DNA of 46,861 nucleotides from Schlesneria sp. (GTDB lineage: Bacteria > Planctomycetota > Planctomycetia > Planctomycetales > Planctomycetaceae). The stretch lies in NCBI GenBank assembly GCA_028291515.1, contig JAQGHU010000029.1, positions 1-46,861 on the forward strand. The letters run 5' to 3'. Position 1 is the first letter of the stretch. Every line of letters starts with the position of its first letter. This document shows positions 9,101 to 16,293 of the stretch, piece after piece. The notes beneath the pieces were generated by a model that was given only the letters and a program-made list of their open reading frames with translations, had not been told where the DNA came from and did not search any database. A program made the translations under genes and the position numbers.

Positions 9101-9156
9101 TGCCTGCGTTTTGCCGAGCGATGTGGAATTCATCCGAGTTTCTGTTTGTCGACTGA
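6118..9156 (+). CDS. Planctomycete-type cytochrome c / DUF1549 / LamG-like / DUF1553 protein
   Basis: A 1012-residue exported protein with the domain order typical of this large planctomycete family. A signal peptide (residues 1-26) is followed by a cytochrome-c-like domain with haem motif CLACH (45-49), DUF1549 (about 165-375; second Cys pair in NCARCHDHKFDP), a central LamG/concanavalin-like beta domain (about 430-620) and DUF1553 at the C-terminus. The start at ATG 6118 is supported by GGAGG at 6107-6111 and by the signal peptide; the frame extends to 5980. Proteins of this type are always paired with a DUF1501 protein, as here (27 bases apart). Their substrate is unproven; involvement in degrading complex polysaccharides has been proposed. 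The LamG-like insertion suggests carbohydrate binding. Confidence 0.93.
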   Translation: MRRPIRTSIVRCLTAMIAMTSIAVAADVPLGQFEKSIAPLLMSKCLACHSGDEAKGGLDLISAEKLRAGGESGAGIVPGKPDDSPIWQRISADEMPPKHPLSDKEKATLKSWIEAGAIWTGGDLNPLKVSTEQRAGYDWWSLQPLSKVVCPTVRDVSQVREPIDSFIVAQLNARGFDPARPADPRVLIRRVTFDLLGLPPAPEEISEFLADDRPDAYERLIDRLLASPHYGERWARHWLDIVRFGESNGFERDLPRPNAWPYRDWVLQALNRDMPYDEFVRWQLAGDIIAPNSVAAMQAVGFLVAGPHDTVVPVVDRMRATMRQDELEDTIGVVGQTFLGLTVNCARCHDHKFDPITAKEYYQIASALAGADHGEREFTPPETTRQLAVWQARIDLLTKQLQEQDSPIREKILAERSRTPGDVPSPNIPVPIAAWDFTRDAKDQVGRMHARLVGTAKLEREGLVVDGNSFAMTAPLEKDLAEKTLQVRVRLQSLQQSGGGAISLQTVDGQTFDAIVFGELEPNRWMPGSTGFQRTASYGGTAEEQADKQFITITQVHRDDGTIVCYRNGQPYGKPVRKDQAVRYGSGKAQIVFGLRHGIDAGGNRMLNGTIASARLYDRALSAEEVAASADSTNTYITETEIASKLSPDQRVARTSQQNELTDLRLKHAQVTKAGPLKIYSAIATQPPAMKIHKRGSVSLLGDEVAAAGLVALQGVDPNFGLKPDAIESHRRLKLANWITDANNPLFARVLTNRLWHYHFGAGLIETPSDLGFNGGKPSHPELLEWLAGEFAAADGPRRFSIKRLHRLMVSSATYRQSSQLNPQASAVDAGNRLLWRMNPHRLEAESVRDAILCVAGQLNTELGGKGYADVNSYFFKGTQFYDPIDPPGFANNRRTLYRMWARGGRSPFLDTFDCPDPSTTTPRRSATVTPLQALSLLNHSFSLRMAEQFAQRLKADVGDTSADQIRRAYLLLFGREATVDEVTFSQTFVQRRGLPAFCRAMWNSSEFLFVD

Positions 9157-9182
9157 TCGCGATGGCCGTTGGAGATGAGACA

Positions 9183-10628
9183 ATGAATATTCCGAACCGC
9201 CGCGATTTCTTGTCCTGGTCGTCGCATGGTCTGACGTTGTCGGCGTTCATGCATTTGCTCCAGAAGGACGGCGGAGCTCATGCTGCGGGAACGCCCGGTG
9301 AATCAGCGGATCCACCGCCGCACCTGATGCCGAAGTGTCGTCGCGTCATTCATTTGTACATGTGCGGCGGGCTCAGTCACCTCGATTCTTTCGACTACAA
9401 GCCGCAACTCGAAAAGTACCACGGCCAGGCGCTGACATCCGCCGAAAAGCCCGAGACCTTTTTCGGCCAGGTGGGACTGCTGCGGAAGAACGATTGGGCG
9501 TTCAAGCAGCGCGGGGAGAGTGGGCTGTGGATATCGGAGTTGTTTCCGCATCTGGCTGGTGTGGCTGACGAGCTGACCGTGATCAATTCGATGATCGCCG
9601 ATTCGGCCAATCACACTCCAGCGACGTTTCAGGCCAACACCGGTTTTCGCTTGAACGGCTTCCCGGTACTTGGTTCCTGGCTGTCGTACGGAATGGGTTG
9701 CGAGACCGAAGACCTGCCGGCCTATATCGTGCTTCCCGATCCGCGCGGGTTTCCCGCCGGTGGCACCATCAACTGGACGAACGGCTTCCTGCCCGCTCGG
9801 CATCAGGGAGTGGCCTTTCGCACGAAGGGGCAACCGATCGAGGATTTGTTTCCAGAATGGCACGACGCGACAGAAAATCACGATGCCGACTCGGAAGACG
9901 ATGTCCGCGCGTTTGTCGCGGAGATCAATAAGCGGCACCTGGCGTCTCGCCCGGAAAGTGATCTGTCCGCGCGAATTCGCAGCTATGAACTGGCCGCACG
10001 GATGCAGCTCTCGATTCCTCGCGTGACGGATCTGTCGGGAGAAACGCAGGAGACGCAGGCGGCCTACGGACTTCAACGCGAAGAAACCGCCGACTTCGGT
10101 CGAAGCTGCCTGCTGGCTCGACGCATGCTCGAACAGGGTGTGCGGTTTGTTCAATTGTTTTCGGGTGGCTCGTTCGGGTCGCCGCGAATCAATTGGGACG
10201 GCCATGAGAACATGAAAGAAAACCACGCGCAGGAAGCATTGCGAGTCGACCAGCCGATCGCCGCCCTGCTCCGCGACTTGCGTCAGCGTGGGATGTTAGA
10301 TGACACGCTGGTGTTGTTCACGACCGAATTCGGCCGCACACCATTTACACAGTCGGCCGCGAACGTTGTGGGCGGTGGTCGCGATCACAACATGTACGGC
10401 TTCAGCGTCTGGATGGCAGGCGGGGGCCTGAAGCACGGGATCAGTTACGGAGCGACGGACGATGTCGGCTGGAAGTCCGTCGATCGGCCTGTCTACTGGC
10501 ACGACTTCCATGCGACCGTGCTGCACCTGTTGGGGATCGATCACACACGTCTGACTTATTACCACAACGGAATCCCACGTCGGCTAACGAATGTTCACGG
10601 CGAAGTCGTTCGTGACTTATTGGCGTAA
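9183..10628 (+). CDS. DUF1501 family protein
   Basis: A 481-residue protein with a twin-arginine-type N-terminus (NRRDFLSWSSHGLTL), so export by the Tat system is likely. The body shows DUF1501 landmarks: the HLYMCGGLSHLDSFDYKP opening, a GxHENMKENH segment, LFTTEFGRTP, and a C-terminal WHDFHATVLHLLGIDH. DUF1501 belongs to the alkaline-phosphatase-like/sulfatase fold group by its conserved metal-site-like motifs (established for the family; activity here unknown). ATG 9183 was chosen over upstream in-frame starts because GGAGATGAG precedes it and the Tat motif starts just after. It follows the DUF1549/DUF1553 gene by 26 bases, the standard two-gene operon. Confidence 0.92.
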   Translation: MNIPNRRDFLSWSSHGLTLSAFMHLLQKDGGAHAAGTPGESADPPPHLMPKCRRVIHLYMCGGLSHLDSFDYKPQLEKYHGQALTSAEKPETFFGQVGLLRKNDWAFKQRGESGLWISELFPHLAGVADELTVINSMIADSANHTPATFQANTGFRLNGFPVLGSWLSYGMGCETEDLPAYIVLPDPRGFPAGGTINWTNGFLPARHQGVAFRTKGQPIEDLFPEWHDATENHDADSEDDVRAFVAEINKRHLASRPESDLSARIRSYELAARMQLSIPRVTDLSGETQETQAAYGLQREETADFGRSCLLARRMLEQGVRFVQLFSGGSFGSPRINWDGHENMKENHAQEALRVDQPIAALLRDLRQRGMLDDTLVLFTTEFGRTPFTQSAANVVGGGRDHNMYGFSVWMAGGGLKHGISYGATDDVGWKSVDRPVYWHDFHATVLHLLGIDHTRLTYYHNGIPRRLTNVHGEVVRDLLA

Positions 10629-10727
10629 TTTGATGATCCGATTTCCGGTCATCACGTTTACGAGGGACGCGCGCGTGAATTCCGCGCTAACCCCGCTGTC
10701 GATCAGTTTCTTACCGAAGGAGTTAAT

Positions 10728-11039
10728 ATGAAAACTCAATTACAAAATGGATTGCTGTGTGCCGCGATTGGTATTGGAGCCAGTTGCTTTGTGCTTTCGG
10801 CAAGTTCCGCCAGGCACGCTGCGGCCCAAACCGACCCCGCCAGGATCACCTGGGAATATACGACCGCCAACATCGATACCGGTTCATTGCAAACCAAATT
10901 GACGGAACTCGGCAACGCTGGTTGGGATGTCTTCGCCGTGAGTGCCGCGGACAGCAAAGTGGAAACCGGTGCCGATGGAACGCCGCACGTGGCCGTCTTG
11001 CGAATGGATGTCACTGCAAAACGTTCCAAGCTGAAATGA
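10728..11039 (+). CDS. Small exported DUF4177-like protein
   Basis: A 103-residue protein with a signal peptide (about residues 1-34, hydrophobic core AAIGIGASCFVLSA). The short mature domain begins with ITWEYTTANID and continues LQTKLTELGNAGWDVFAV. The pattern of an aromatic strand, then a helix ending in LxxLGxxGWxxxAV, is that of DUF4177. The function of that family is unknown. AAGGAG lies 5-6 bases before ATG 10728. The gene is flanked by non-coding sequence and is followed by a hairpin (11050-11069), so it is probably transcribed alone. Confidence 0.8.
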   Translation: MKTQLQNGLLCAAIGIGASCFVLSASSARHAAAQTDPARITWEYTTANIDTGSLQTKLTELGNAGWDVFAVSAADSKVETGADGTPHVAVLRMDVTAKRSKLK

Positions 11040-11049
11040 TCGATTGCTG

Positions 11050-11069
11050 GCCCCGTTGAATCTCGGGGC
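11050..11069 (+). terminator. Hairpin after the DUF4177-like gene
   Basis: GCCCCG (11050-11055) pairs with CGGGGC (11064-11069) around an 8-base loop, 10 bases after the stop. There is no T-run, so termination is uncertain. Read on the minus strand it begins GGTAGCCCCG and may instead be a diverged member of the GTAG-headed REP-like family found elsewhere in the window. Confidence 0.4.
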
Positions 11070-11110
11070 TACCAATTTGACGTAGTCGGCCTCCCTTGTC
11101 ATTCTTTCGC

Positions 11111-11143
11111 TCAACAAGAGACCTACAGCAGGTCTCTTGTTGA
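11111..11143 (+). promoter_or_regulatory. Perfect 13-bp stem-loop just upstream of the kdsB RBS
   Basis: TCAACAAGAGACC (11111-11123) pairs perfectly with GGTCTCTTGTTGA (11131-11143) around a 7-base loop. It ends 9 bases before the AGGAGG of kdsB. No T-run follows, so it is more likely an mRNA structure, an operator or a read-through terminator than a classical terminator. Confidence 0.6.
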
Positions 11144-11164
11144 ATCGACAACAGGAGGTTGAAG

Positions 11165-11923
11165 ATGAACGTCTACGGAATCATTCCGGCTCGGTTGCAG
11201 TCGACACGGCTCCCTCGCAAGCTGCTGCTGGCCGAGACTGGCAAGCCGCTGATTGAATACACGTGGCGAGCGGCGTCGCAGGCAAAGTCGCTGAAGCAGA
11301 TCCTGATCGCGGCCGATAGTGACGAAATCCGGCGGATTGCACGGGGTTTCGGAGCGATCTGTGAGTTAACGGGCGAGCATCCCAGCGGGACCGATCGGGT
11401 CGCGGAAGTCGCGTCGCGGCGATGTGCCGACGGCGACATCTTCGTCAACATTCAGGGGGATGAGCCCGAGATCGACCCTGCCAATATTGATGCGGTGGTC
11501 TCGGCGCTGGTCGATTGCCCCGGAGCCGAAATGGCGACGCTGGCCACGCCGATGACCAGTTTGGAGCAGGTTCAGGCATCATCGTGCGTCAAAGTCGTGG
11601 TCGGTGGAGATGGACGTGCGTTGTACTTCAGCCGCGCTGCGATTCCGTTCTGCCGCGATCGCGATTCCGCCGAAGCCCTCGCCACGGATCAGCCGTGGCT
11701 GTTGCATTTGGGGATTTACGCATACCGGGCTGATTTCTTGCGAAAATTAACGACATTACCGCCGTCACGCTTGGAACAACTCGAAAAACTCGAGCAATTA
11801 CGAGCTCTGGAAGCGGGAGCCCGCATCCAAGTCGCAGTTGTCCAGCATCACTCGGTTGGCATCGACACGCCGGAGGATTATGCTCGGTTCGTCGCGCGAC
11901 AACGCTCGACGGCTGCCAAGTGA
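11165..11923 (+). CDS. kdsB: 3-deoxy-manno-octulosonate cytidylyltransferase (CMP-Kdo synthetase)
   Basis: A 252-residue cytoplasmic enzyme that activates Kdo with CTP to CMP-Kdo, the donor for the inner core of lipopolysaccharide. Family landmarks are the N-terminal nucleotide-binding segment IIPARLQSTRLPRKLL, HPSGTDRVAE, the metal/substrate motif VNIQGDEPEI, YFSRAAIPF, and the C-terminal GIDTPEDYARF. The length is normal for KdsB. The start is ATG 11165 because AGGAGG sits exactly 6 bases upstream; the TTG at 11159 is too close to the RBS. A perfect stem-loop precedes the RBS. Its presence implies a Kdo-containing envelope, consistent with the Gram-negative-type cell plan now accepted for Planctomycetes. 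pyrG, which makes the CTP substrate, follows 131 bases downstream. Confidence 0.96.
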   Translation: MNVYGIIPARLQSTRLPRKLLLAETGKPLIEYTWRAASQAKSLKQILIAADSDEIRRIARGFGAICELTGEHPSGTDRVAEVASRRCADGDIFVNIQGDEPEIDPANIDAVVSALVDCPGAEMATLATPMTSLEQVQASSCVKVVVGGDGRALYFSRAAIPFCRDRDSAEALATDQPWLLHLGIYAYRADFLRKLTTLPPSRLEQLEKLEQLRALEAGARIQVAVVQHHSVGIDTPEDYARFVARQRSTAAK

Positions 11924-12054
11924 TTCCGCCCATGACGTTTCTCCAAGACTGGCAATCGTAACTGCCGTCTTTCGCAATCTTGTTCCGAGTTCCATTTTTC
12001 CTCGATCGCCTTACGTTCGCTTTCGGACGTGGCGACGGGGGGCAGAATGTATTG

Positions 12055-13665
12055 ATGACCAAGCATATTTTTGTGACTGGTGGCGTGGTAAGTTCGCTCG
12101 GCAAGGGCCTGACCTCGGCGTCGATCGGCACGATTCTCGAACGCCGCGGCCTCCGCGTCCGCATGCAGAAGTTGGATCCCTACATCAACGTCGACCCCGG
12201 CACGATGAGCCCCTTTCAGCACGGCGAAGTCTACGTCCTTGACGATGGTGCAGAGACGGATCTGGATCTGGGCCACTACGAACGATTTACCAATAGTCCC
12301 CTCTCGCGTGAGTCCAACTACACATCGGGCCGAATCTATCTGAAGGTGATTCAGAAGGAACGCGAAGGCAAATACCTGGGCAAGACCGTGCAGGTCGTGC
12401 CGCACATTACCGACGAAATCAAAGCGGCGGTGCTCGGCCTGGCATCACCTGATGTCGACGTGGTCATCACGGAACTGGGCGGAACGGTCGGCGACATCGA
12501 AGGTCTGCCTTTTCTGGAAGCGATCCGACAGATTCCATTGGACATCGGTCGTCAGAACTGTCTGTTCGTCCACCTGACGCTGGTGCCGTATCTGAAAGCG
12601 GCTCGCGAACTGAAGACGAAGCCGACGCAGCACAGTGTTCAGCAGTTGCGCGAGATCGGGATTCAACCCGACATCCTGATCGTGCGGACCGAGCGGCCAC
12701 TCGGTCGCGAAAACGCCGATAAGATCGCTCTGTTCTGCAACGTCGAAAAGCATGCGGTCATCGAAGAGCAGGACAAAGAGTTTTCGATCTACGAAGTGCC
12801 GGTTGGACTGATCCAATATGGCTTGGACAAGCTGATTCTGGATCGCCTGAATCTTCCTTCCGGTCCACTGAACATGGATGACTGGGAAGAACTGGTTCGG
12901 CGGATCAAGAATCCACAGCACGAAGTGACAATTGCGGTTGTCGGCAAGTACATCGAACACCGCGATGCCTACAAATCGATCTACGAAGCGCTCGATCACG
13001 CTGGCATTGCTCATTCGACGCGAGTGATCATCAAGCGAATCGAAGCGGAACAACTGGAACGACAAGACGCGGCGTCGGCACTGGCTGGCGTTGACGGCTT
13101 GCTGGTTCCCGGCGGATTCGGACATCGCGGGATCGAAGGCAAAATCCAAGCGGTGCGGTTCGCTCGCGAAAACAAGTTGCCGTACTTCGGCATTTGCCTG
13201 GGGATGCAGGTCGCAGTGATCGAATACGCGCGGCATGTCCTCGGACTGGCGGAAGCCAACAGTACGGAATTCGATACGGAATCGAGCGACCCGGTGATCT
13301 GCCTGCTGGAAGATCAGCGAACGATCAACGAGAAGGGTGGCACGATGCGGTTGGGTGCTCAACCTTGCGTGCTGAAGGAGGGATCACTGCTCGCCAAAAG
13401 TTACAAAGCGTCGGAGATCTCCGAACGTCATCGCCATCGCTACGAATTCAATCCCGAATATCGCAGCCGATTCACCGACGCGGGGATGTCGCTGAGCGGT
13501 CTCAGTCCGAATGGGACGCTGGTCGAAGCGATCGAGTTGCCAACGCATCCTTGGTTCGTGGCCGTGCAGTTCCATCCGGAATTCAAGTCCAAGCCGAACC
13601 TGACTCACCCGCTGTTCGATGGATTCATCGCTGCTGCATTGAAGCGTCGTCAGAGCCGAGTGTGA
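12055..13665 (+). CDS. pyrG: CTP synthase (glutamine-hydrolysing)
   Basis: A 536-residue enzyme that converts UTP to CTP using ATP and glutamine. The N-terminal synthetase domain starts [19 protein letters not shown] and contains [13 protein letters not shown] and the HITDEIK segment. The C-terminal class I glutamine amidotransferase domain carries the nucleophile elbow FGICLGMQ and the His/Glu pair in VQFHPEFKS. Full length and intact motifs indicate an active enzyme. The frame is open to 11980, but homology begins at ATG 12055; a G-rich stretch (GGGGGGCAG) upstream may be the RBS. It follows kdsB in the same direction. CTP supply for KdsB makes the pairing sensible, though co-transcription is not proven. 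Confidence 0.98.
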   Translation: MTKHIFVTGGVVSSLGKGLTSASIGTILERRGLRVRMQKLDPYINVDPGTMSPFQHGEVYVLDDGAETDLDLGHYERFTNSPLSRESNYTSGRIYLKVIQKEREGKYLGKTVQVVPHITDEIKAAVLGLASPDVDVVITELGGTVGDIEGLPFLEAIRQIPLDIGRQNCLFVHLTLVPYLKAARELKTKPTQHSVQQLREIGIQPDILIVRTERPLGRENADKIALFCNVEKHAVIEEQDKEFSIYEVPVGLIQYGLDKLILDRLNLPSGPLNMDDWEELVRRIKNPQHEVTIAVVGKYIEHRDAYKSIYEALDHAGIAHSTRVIIKRIEAEQLERQDAASALAGVDGLLVPGGFGHRGIEGKIQAVRFARENKLPYFGICLGMQVAVIEYARHVLGLAEANSTEFDTESSDPVICLLEDQRTINEKGGTMRLGAQPCVLKEGSLLAKSYKASEISERHRHRYEFNPEYRSRFTDAGMSLSGLSPNGTLVEAIELPTHPWFVAVQFHPEFKSKPNLTHPLFDGFIAAALKRRQSRV

Positions 13666-13689
13666 TCGTGTGAAGACGAAGATCTTAGC

Positions 13690-13722
13690 CACGGATGAAA
13701 CACGGATTGAACACGGATAAAA
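13690..13722 (+). repeat. Three tandem 11-bp repeats starting CACGGAT
   Basis: CACGGATGAAA, CACGGATTGAA and CACGGATAAAA follow each other directly in the gap after pyrG. The first seven bases are identical in all three. Confidence 0.6.
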
Positions 13723-13766
13723 CCAGCAGCACTGCTGTGTGATGATAAACATCAGTCCTCTCGGTC

Positions 13767-13796
13767 TTATCAGTCCCATTTCCATGGGATTGATAA
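13767..13796 (+). promoter_or_regulatory. 12-bp stem-loop directly before the EVE gene RBS
   Basis: TTATCAGTCCCA (13767-13778) pairs with TGGGATTGATAA (13785-13796), with one G-U pair and a 6-base loop. The likely RBS AGAGG begins one base after the stem, so the structure could affect translation start. Confidence 0.5.
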
Positions 13797-13806
13797 AGAG
13801 GTTCAA

Positions 13807-14301
13807 ATGAAGAAGAAAGCCGCGATCCCCGCCAACAATCGTCGCTATTGGCTGTTCAAGTCCGAGCCCTCGGCGTTTGGTATCGAAACTCTGGCCAAAG
13901 CTGCGCAGCAGACGGCTCCGTGGGATGGCGTGCGAAACTATCAGGCTCGCAATTTTCTGCGAGATGATGTCAGCGTCGGCGACTACGTCTTCTTTTATCA
14001 CAGCCGCGAAGAGCCGTTGGGGATCTTTGGCACGATGGAAGTTGTTCGAGCCGGATATCCGGACCACACGGCGTTCGATCCGAAGAGCAAGTACTACGAT
14101 GCGAAGAGTGATCCGGACAACCCGCGATGGATCATGGTCGACGTGAAGCTGATGCAGAAGTTCGACTCGCCGATTACGCGCGAGCAACTGCAGCAGGAAC
14201 CCACGACCGCCGGGATGCTCGTCCTAAAGCGAGGCATGCGCCTTTCGATTCAACCCGTGACGACCGCCGAATGGCAGGCTGTGATGAAGTTGGTCAAGTA
14301 A
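13807..14301 (+). CDS. EVE domain-containing protein (THYN1-like)
   Basis: A 164-residue single-domain protein of the EVE family. It starts RYWLFKSEPSAFGIETL and continues with WDGVRNYQARNFLRD, VGDYVFFYHS and YPDHTAFDPKSKYYD, all classical EVE signatures. EVE domains have a PUA-like fold and bind modified bases; they occur both in housekeeping contexts and fused to restriction or other defence modules. Here the protein is stand-alone, with no restriction gene nearby, so a nucleic-acid housekeeping role is more likely than defence. AGAGG precedes ATG 13807, right after a stem-loop. It converges on the rhomboid gene, 28 bases away. Confidence 0.92.
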   Translation: MKKKAAIPANNRRYWLFKSEPSAFGIETLAKAAQQTAPWDGVRNYQARNFLRDDVSVGDYVFFYHSREEPLGIFGTMEVVRAGYPDHTAFDPKSKYYDAKSDPDNPRWIMVDVKLMQKFDSPITREQLQQEPTTAGMLVLKRGMRLSIQPVTTAEWQAVMKLVK

Positions 14302-14329
14302 TCTCGACTGCTGCGTTCGTGCTCGAGCG

Positions 14330-15211
14330 CTATAGCCGCTTCTGAAAATAGCGGATGACTGGGCTGACCGTTCCCAGCAGGGCACCCATGGCAAGTCCAC
14401 CTCCGTGGACCCAATTGGCGACTCCCTGTATCGCGAAGATACATAGGAAGAACCAGAGCATCATGGATGTGACCAAATTCCGGTTGAGCCCCAACCCGCT
14501 GTCGGGTTCTAACCGGCCACGAATCCACGCGTAACCGAATAGCCCGTAGACCACGCCAGACATTCCGACAAACTGACTGTGTGTCATGACGAATTCCAAT
14601 GAATTCGACACGACCGCGATGACCAGCACCATAGCCATGAATTTCAGTGAACCGGTGCGCGATTCAACAAGCAATCCCAGGCTGTGAAGCCACAGTGCGT
14701 TGAAGAAAAAATGGAGAAAGTTCCCGTGTAAGAAGATTGGCGTCACTAGACGCCATACCTCGCCCGCGCGGATCAGGTTCAACGTTCCATCCGGGGCATA
14801 AGCAAATTGCAGATAGACCTGAACGTATTTCGCGGAATCGAGGTGCTGCACCAGCATCGCCAGTGTCATCAAGCTCAATAGTCCGACAGTGACGGGGCAT
14901 TGATTTACGGTTGGTTGCTTCCACCGCTCCCTTAAATCAATCGTGCGTCGACTGATCTCTTTGGCTTGCTGCAACTGTTGGCGCAGCACAATCTCGGCTT
15001 GAGCGAGCGCATTTCGATAGCGTTCGTGGTTGGGGTCAGCTCGGAACTGATCCAGTTCTGTTTTCGCTGTCGCGACATCATCTTCCTCCTGAATCCAAAT
15101 CCTCCAGGACGAGTCGCTGCCATCGAACGAACTTGGAATTCTCTTGCCAATCAGATACGCCACGAAGCGCTCGGCCTGTTGACGATCTTCAATCGATCCA
15201 ATCTGTCTCAC
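14330..15211 (-). CDS. Rhomboid intramembrane serine protease, GlpG type
   Basis: A 293-residue inner-membrane protease. The first 100 residues form a soluble domain like the GlpG N-terminal domain (ERFVAYLIGKRIP, a WIQEEDD segment and a helix of the type FRADPNHERYRNA), followed by a linker. Six membrane segments follow, with HGNFLHFFFNALWL (162-175), the catalytic Ser in GMSG (S218) and the catalytic His in ANWVHGGG (H269). The dyad is complete, so it should be active in cleaving membrane-protein substrates. The start is GTG 15211, with AAGGA upstream. It is the last of six co-directional genes and lies 57 bases after the TGS GTPase gene. Confidence 0.93.
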   Translation of the reverse strand: MRQIGSIEDRQQAERFVAYLIGKRIPSSFDGSDSSWRIWIQEEDDVATAKTELDQFRADPNHERYRNALAQAEIVLRQQLQQAKEISRRTIDLRERWKQPTVNQCPVTVGLLSLMTLAMLVQHLDSAKYVQVYLQFAYAPDGTLNLIRAGEVWRLVTPIFLHGNFLHFFFNALWLHSLGLLVESRTGSLKFMAMVLVIAVVSNSLEFVMTHSQFVGMSGVVYGLFGYAWIRGRLEPDSGLGLNRNLVTSMMLWFFLCIFAIQGVANWVHGGGLAMGALLGTVSPVIRYFQKRL

Positions 15212-15268
15212 AACTCACATCCTTGATGGAATCCGCGGCAACGAGCGAATTGTAGCGTCTCGCTTGGA

Positions 15269-16258
15269 TCAGGTATGTAGCTCAACCAGATCCTTGTCCG
15301 CAAGGACATGGTCGCGTCCGACACTTTGGCCATCGGCGGCACTGGTTCCCCAGATCTTGGCGAACTTCAATTTGTCAGCGAGATCGCGGTGTACTTTGGA
15401 TGCCAGATCCTCGACGGTGCCGCCGATCGGAATCGTAAACGGCGATGAAAAGTCGGCCGGCTTGCCGGGAGCCTTTGTGTACAGGCGGATCAGGCCTAAC
15501 GCCTCGAAGATCGACTTCCGCAGCAGTTCGCGATCGGGGGGGTGATCTAAATCGATATGGACAGTCGCGAACGACGTCGGGACCATTTCGCGGAAGAAGT
15601 CGAAGCGATCGCGCACTTCGGAATCGTGACCGTGAGTGACGACCAGCAGCGTCTTCACGTTCAATTTCGAAAAGTCATCTTCGTCGAATCCGGTCGTCGT
15701 CGAGAGCGATGTCGCTCGTTGTCGGAACTGGTCGATGACGGTCGTGGTGGCTTCCGGGGAATCATCTGATGCGCCATCGAATGTCAGGACCACCAGATCC
15801 GCCGATCGAACGAAGTTCAGCAGGTATGGTTCGAACAGGCTGTCTGTGATCGGCGGCGTATCGATCAGTTGAACCGTGACATCTTCCCACGCCATCATGC
15901 CCGGCATCGGTTCTCGAGTGGTAAATGGATAGTCGGCCACTTCCGGTTCGGCCTTGGTCAGGTCCCGCAGGATGCGGCTTTTTCCTGAGTTTGGCCCACC
16001 AACAAGGATGACCTGTGCCGCCCCCTGTCGCGGAAACCGATAGACCTTGCCTCCCTTGGGGGCCGTCTTTTCGACTTGAATATCGGCTTTGGTTTCTTTG
16101 AGCTTCGTTTTCAGATCGGCTTGAAGCTTCTCGGTCCCTTTGTGTTTAGGAATCAGCACCAGCATCCGCTCGAGGATCTCAAAGCGTTCGGCTGCCGACT
16201 GTGCTTTGCGATATTCTTCTTCGGCTTTTTGATACTGGGGCGGGAGATTGGCTGGCAT
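15269..16258 (-). CDS. DRG/Obg-like GTPase with TGS domain
   Basis: A 329-residue cytoplasmic GTPase. A charged helical N-terminus (1-60) is followed by the G domain: P-loop GGPNSGKS (87-94), the switch II motif IDTPP (132-136; DTPP replaces the usual DTPG) and a V(T/V)HG segment in place of the canonical NKxD. The C-terminus (about 260-329) is a TGS domain (IPIGGTVEDLASKVHRDL). TGS-containing Obg/DRG GTPases usually bind ribosomes or act in translation-linked signalling; the missing NKxD suggests altered nucleotide specificity or weak G4 binding. It starts at ATG 16258, 35 bases after the stop of the exported protease gene. Its exact subfamily is not resolved. Confidence 0.82.
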   Translation of the reverse strand: MPANLPPQYQKAEEEYRKAQSAAERFEILERMLVLIPKHKGTEKLQADLKTKLKETKADIQVEKTAPKGGKVYRFPRQGAAQVILVGGPNSGKSRILRDLTKAEPEVADYPFTTREPMPGMMAWEDVTVQLIDTPPITDSLFEPYLLNFVRSADLVVLTFDGASDDSPEATTTVIDQFRQRATSLSTTTGFDEDDFSKLNVKTLLVVTHGHDSEVRDRFDFFREMVPTSFATVHIDLDHPPDRELLRKSIFEALGLIRLYTKAPGKPADFSSPFTIPIGGTVEDLASKVHRDLADKLKFAKIWGTSAADGQSVGRDHVLADKDLVELHT

Positions 16259-16293
16259 GAATGATCTTGTTCAAAGTGGCGCGGCAATGATGA

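Noticed and set aside
9303-10226. 307-codon minus-strand open frame
   Set aside because: It is the antisense shadow of the DUF1501 gene, whose motifs are unambiguous.
12445-13362. 305-codon minus-strand open frame
   Set aside because: It is antisense to pyrG and shows no family features.
13807-14301. EVE protein as part of a defence island
   Set aside because: EVE domains can accompany restriction systems, but no restriction or defence gene is adjacent here, so the housekeeping reading is preferred.
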